Below, piece after piece: positions 6,483 to 6,758 of a stretch of 6,758 bases of DNA (position 1 is the stretch's first letter; each line of letters opens with the position of its first letter). Source of the DNA: Bacteroidetes bacterium QH_10_64_19 (lineage in GTDB: Bacteria; Bacteroidota; Rhodothermia; Rhodothermales; Salinibacteraceae). Where the stretch lies: the NCBI GenBank assembly GCA_003023125.1, contig PXSY01000220.1:1-6758 (forward strand), written 5' to 3'. The position numbers and the translations under genes were made by a program. The notes beneath the pieces were generated by a model. It had not been told where the DNA came from. It was given only the letters and a program-made list of their open reading frames with translations, and made no database searches.

Positions 6483-6509
6483 ATTCACCCCCGTCCCGGA
6501 AAGACGAGA

Positions 6510-6539
6510 TTCATAGTATCGTAGGGGCTATCCTATAGT
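6510..6539 (+). promoter_or_regulatory. Possible sigma70-type promoter for the CcmC-like gene
   Basis: TTCATA (6510-6515; four of six matches to TTGACA) and TATAGT (6534-6539; five of six to TATAAT) are separated by 18 bp, and the -10 lies about 35 bp before the chosen ATG. The Bacteroidota-type TAnnTTTG element is nearly but not exactly present here, with TTTG one base out of register. It is a weak call from motif matching alone. Confidence 0.35.
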
Positions 6540-6573
6540 TTGTCAATGAAAGGTGTCCCTGAGTGCCCTGCTG

Positions 6574-6758
6574 ATGAACGCGTCCGAGCGTCCCTCCATC
6601 GCCGCCCCGACCATGTACCGCGGCGTGAAGATTGGGGTGGCCGTGGTTCTCACTCTCGTTATCATCGCTGGATTCCTAGGGACGATTCCGCGGTTGGACA
6701 TTCTGGAAGAGTCGGCGCGGAACCTCTATTTCCATGTGCCGATGTGGTTTTCGCTGAT
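6574..6758 (+). CDS. ccmC: CcmC/CcsA-family cytochrome c biogenesis protein, 5' part
   Basis: Only the first 61 complete codons are in the window. After a short polar N-terminus comes a hydrophobic membrane helix (about residues 18-36, IGVAVVLTLVIIAGFLGTI), then PRLDILEESARNLYFHVPMWFSL. The ARNLYFHVPMWF segment is characteristic of the CcmC/CcsA heme-handling family, and the whole N-terminus resembles Bacteroidota members annotated as heme exporter subunit C or cytochrome c assembly protein. Such proteins handle heme in the cytoplasmic membrane for attachment to apocytochromes c. ATG at 6574 is chosen; GTG 6553 and ATG 6613 are in frame, and an in-frame TGA lies just before the GTG. No start has a strong Shine-Dalgarno. 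CcmC versus CcsA cannot be settled from this fragment, so the symbol is provisional. Confidence 0.85.
   Translation, partial: MNASERPSIAAPTMYRGVKIGVAVVLTLVIIAGFLGTIPRLDILEESARNLYFHVPMWFSL

Larger units (their letters stand above)
5883..6573. other. Long intergenic region, AT-rich then repeat-bearing
   Basis: About 690 bp without a convincing gene. The first part (5901-6090) is about 43% GC by my count, much lower than the flanking genes, and contains T-runs and a TCGGA/TCCGA dyad around a T-rich loop (6021-6040). The rest returns to high GC and holds short dyads at 6368-6384, 6401-6422 and 6471-6485. ORFs on both strands here are short, with composition-driven sequences I do not recognise. 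The region may be a decayed mobile or gene remnant plus the upstream control region of the cytochrome c biogenesis gene. No tRNA, transposase motif or terminal inverted repeat pair was seen. Confidence 0.5.

Overview
This is a GC-rich bacterial chromosome segment carrying mostly core genes. The protein style suggests a salt-adapted member of the Bacteroidota/Rhodothermota, such as Salinibacter or a relative. The reasons are strongly acidic, Asp/Glu-rich proteins, start codons that mostly lack a Shine-Dalgarno sequence, and a heme-handling protein with a Bacteroidota-like N-terminus. The taxonomic call is inference from protein character, not from a search.

Layout, left to right: (1) the 3' end of a class-I glutamine amidotransferase-like peptidase C26 (PuuD-type) on +; (2) a membrane-anchored MltD-like lytic transglycosylase on +; (3) dnaG, the replicative primase, on -, whose stop codon overlaps the end of the transglycosylase gene by 17 bp; (4) a 52-residue lipoprotein on -, just upstream of dnaG and easily missed because of its size; (5) a 246-bp divergent intergenic region with a possible structured leader and a possible 36-codon upstream ORF; (6) dapD of the succinylase lysine/diaminopimelate pathway on +; (7) a small putative HTH protein on -, convergent with dapD; (8) about 690 bp without a convincing gene, whose first part is clearly AT-richer (about 43% GC over 5901-6090) and whose second part holds several short inverted repeats; (9) the 5' end of a CcmC/CcsA-type cytochrome c biogenesis (heme-handling) membrane protein on +, cut by the window end.

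The genes do not form one pathway. DapD supplies the diaminopimelate and lysine branch that feeds peptidoglycan, the transglycosylase cuts peptidoglycan, and DnaG primes replication. No obvious defence system, CRISPR array, complete insertion sequence or RNA gene was seen. The most unusual signals are non-coding. Two abutting dyads share an ACATGTGT core just upstream of dnaG. A nested, potentially pseudoknotted inverted repeat and a lone strong Shine-Dalgarno ORF lie in front of dapD. A pair of TCGGWCCGA dyads lies upstream of the cytochrome c biogenesis gene.
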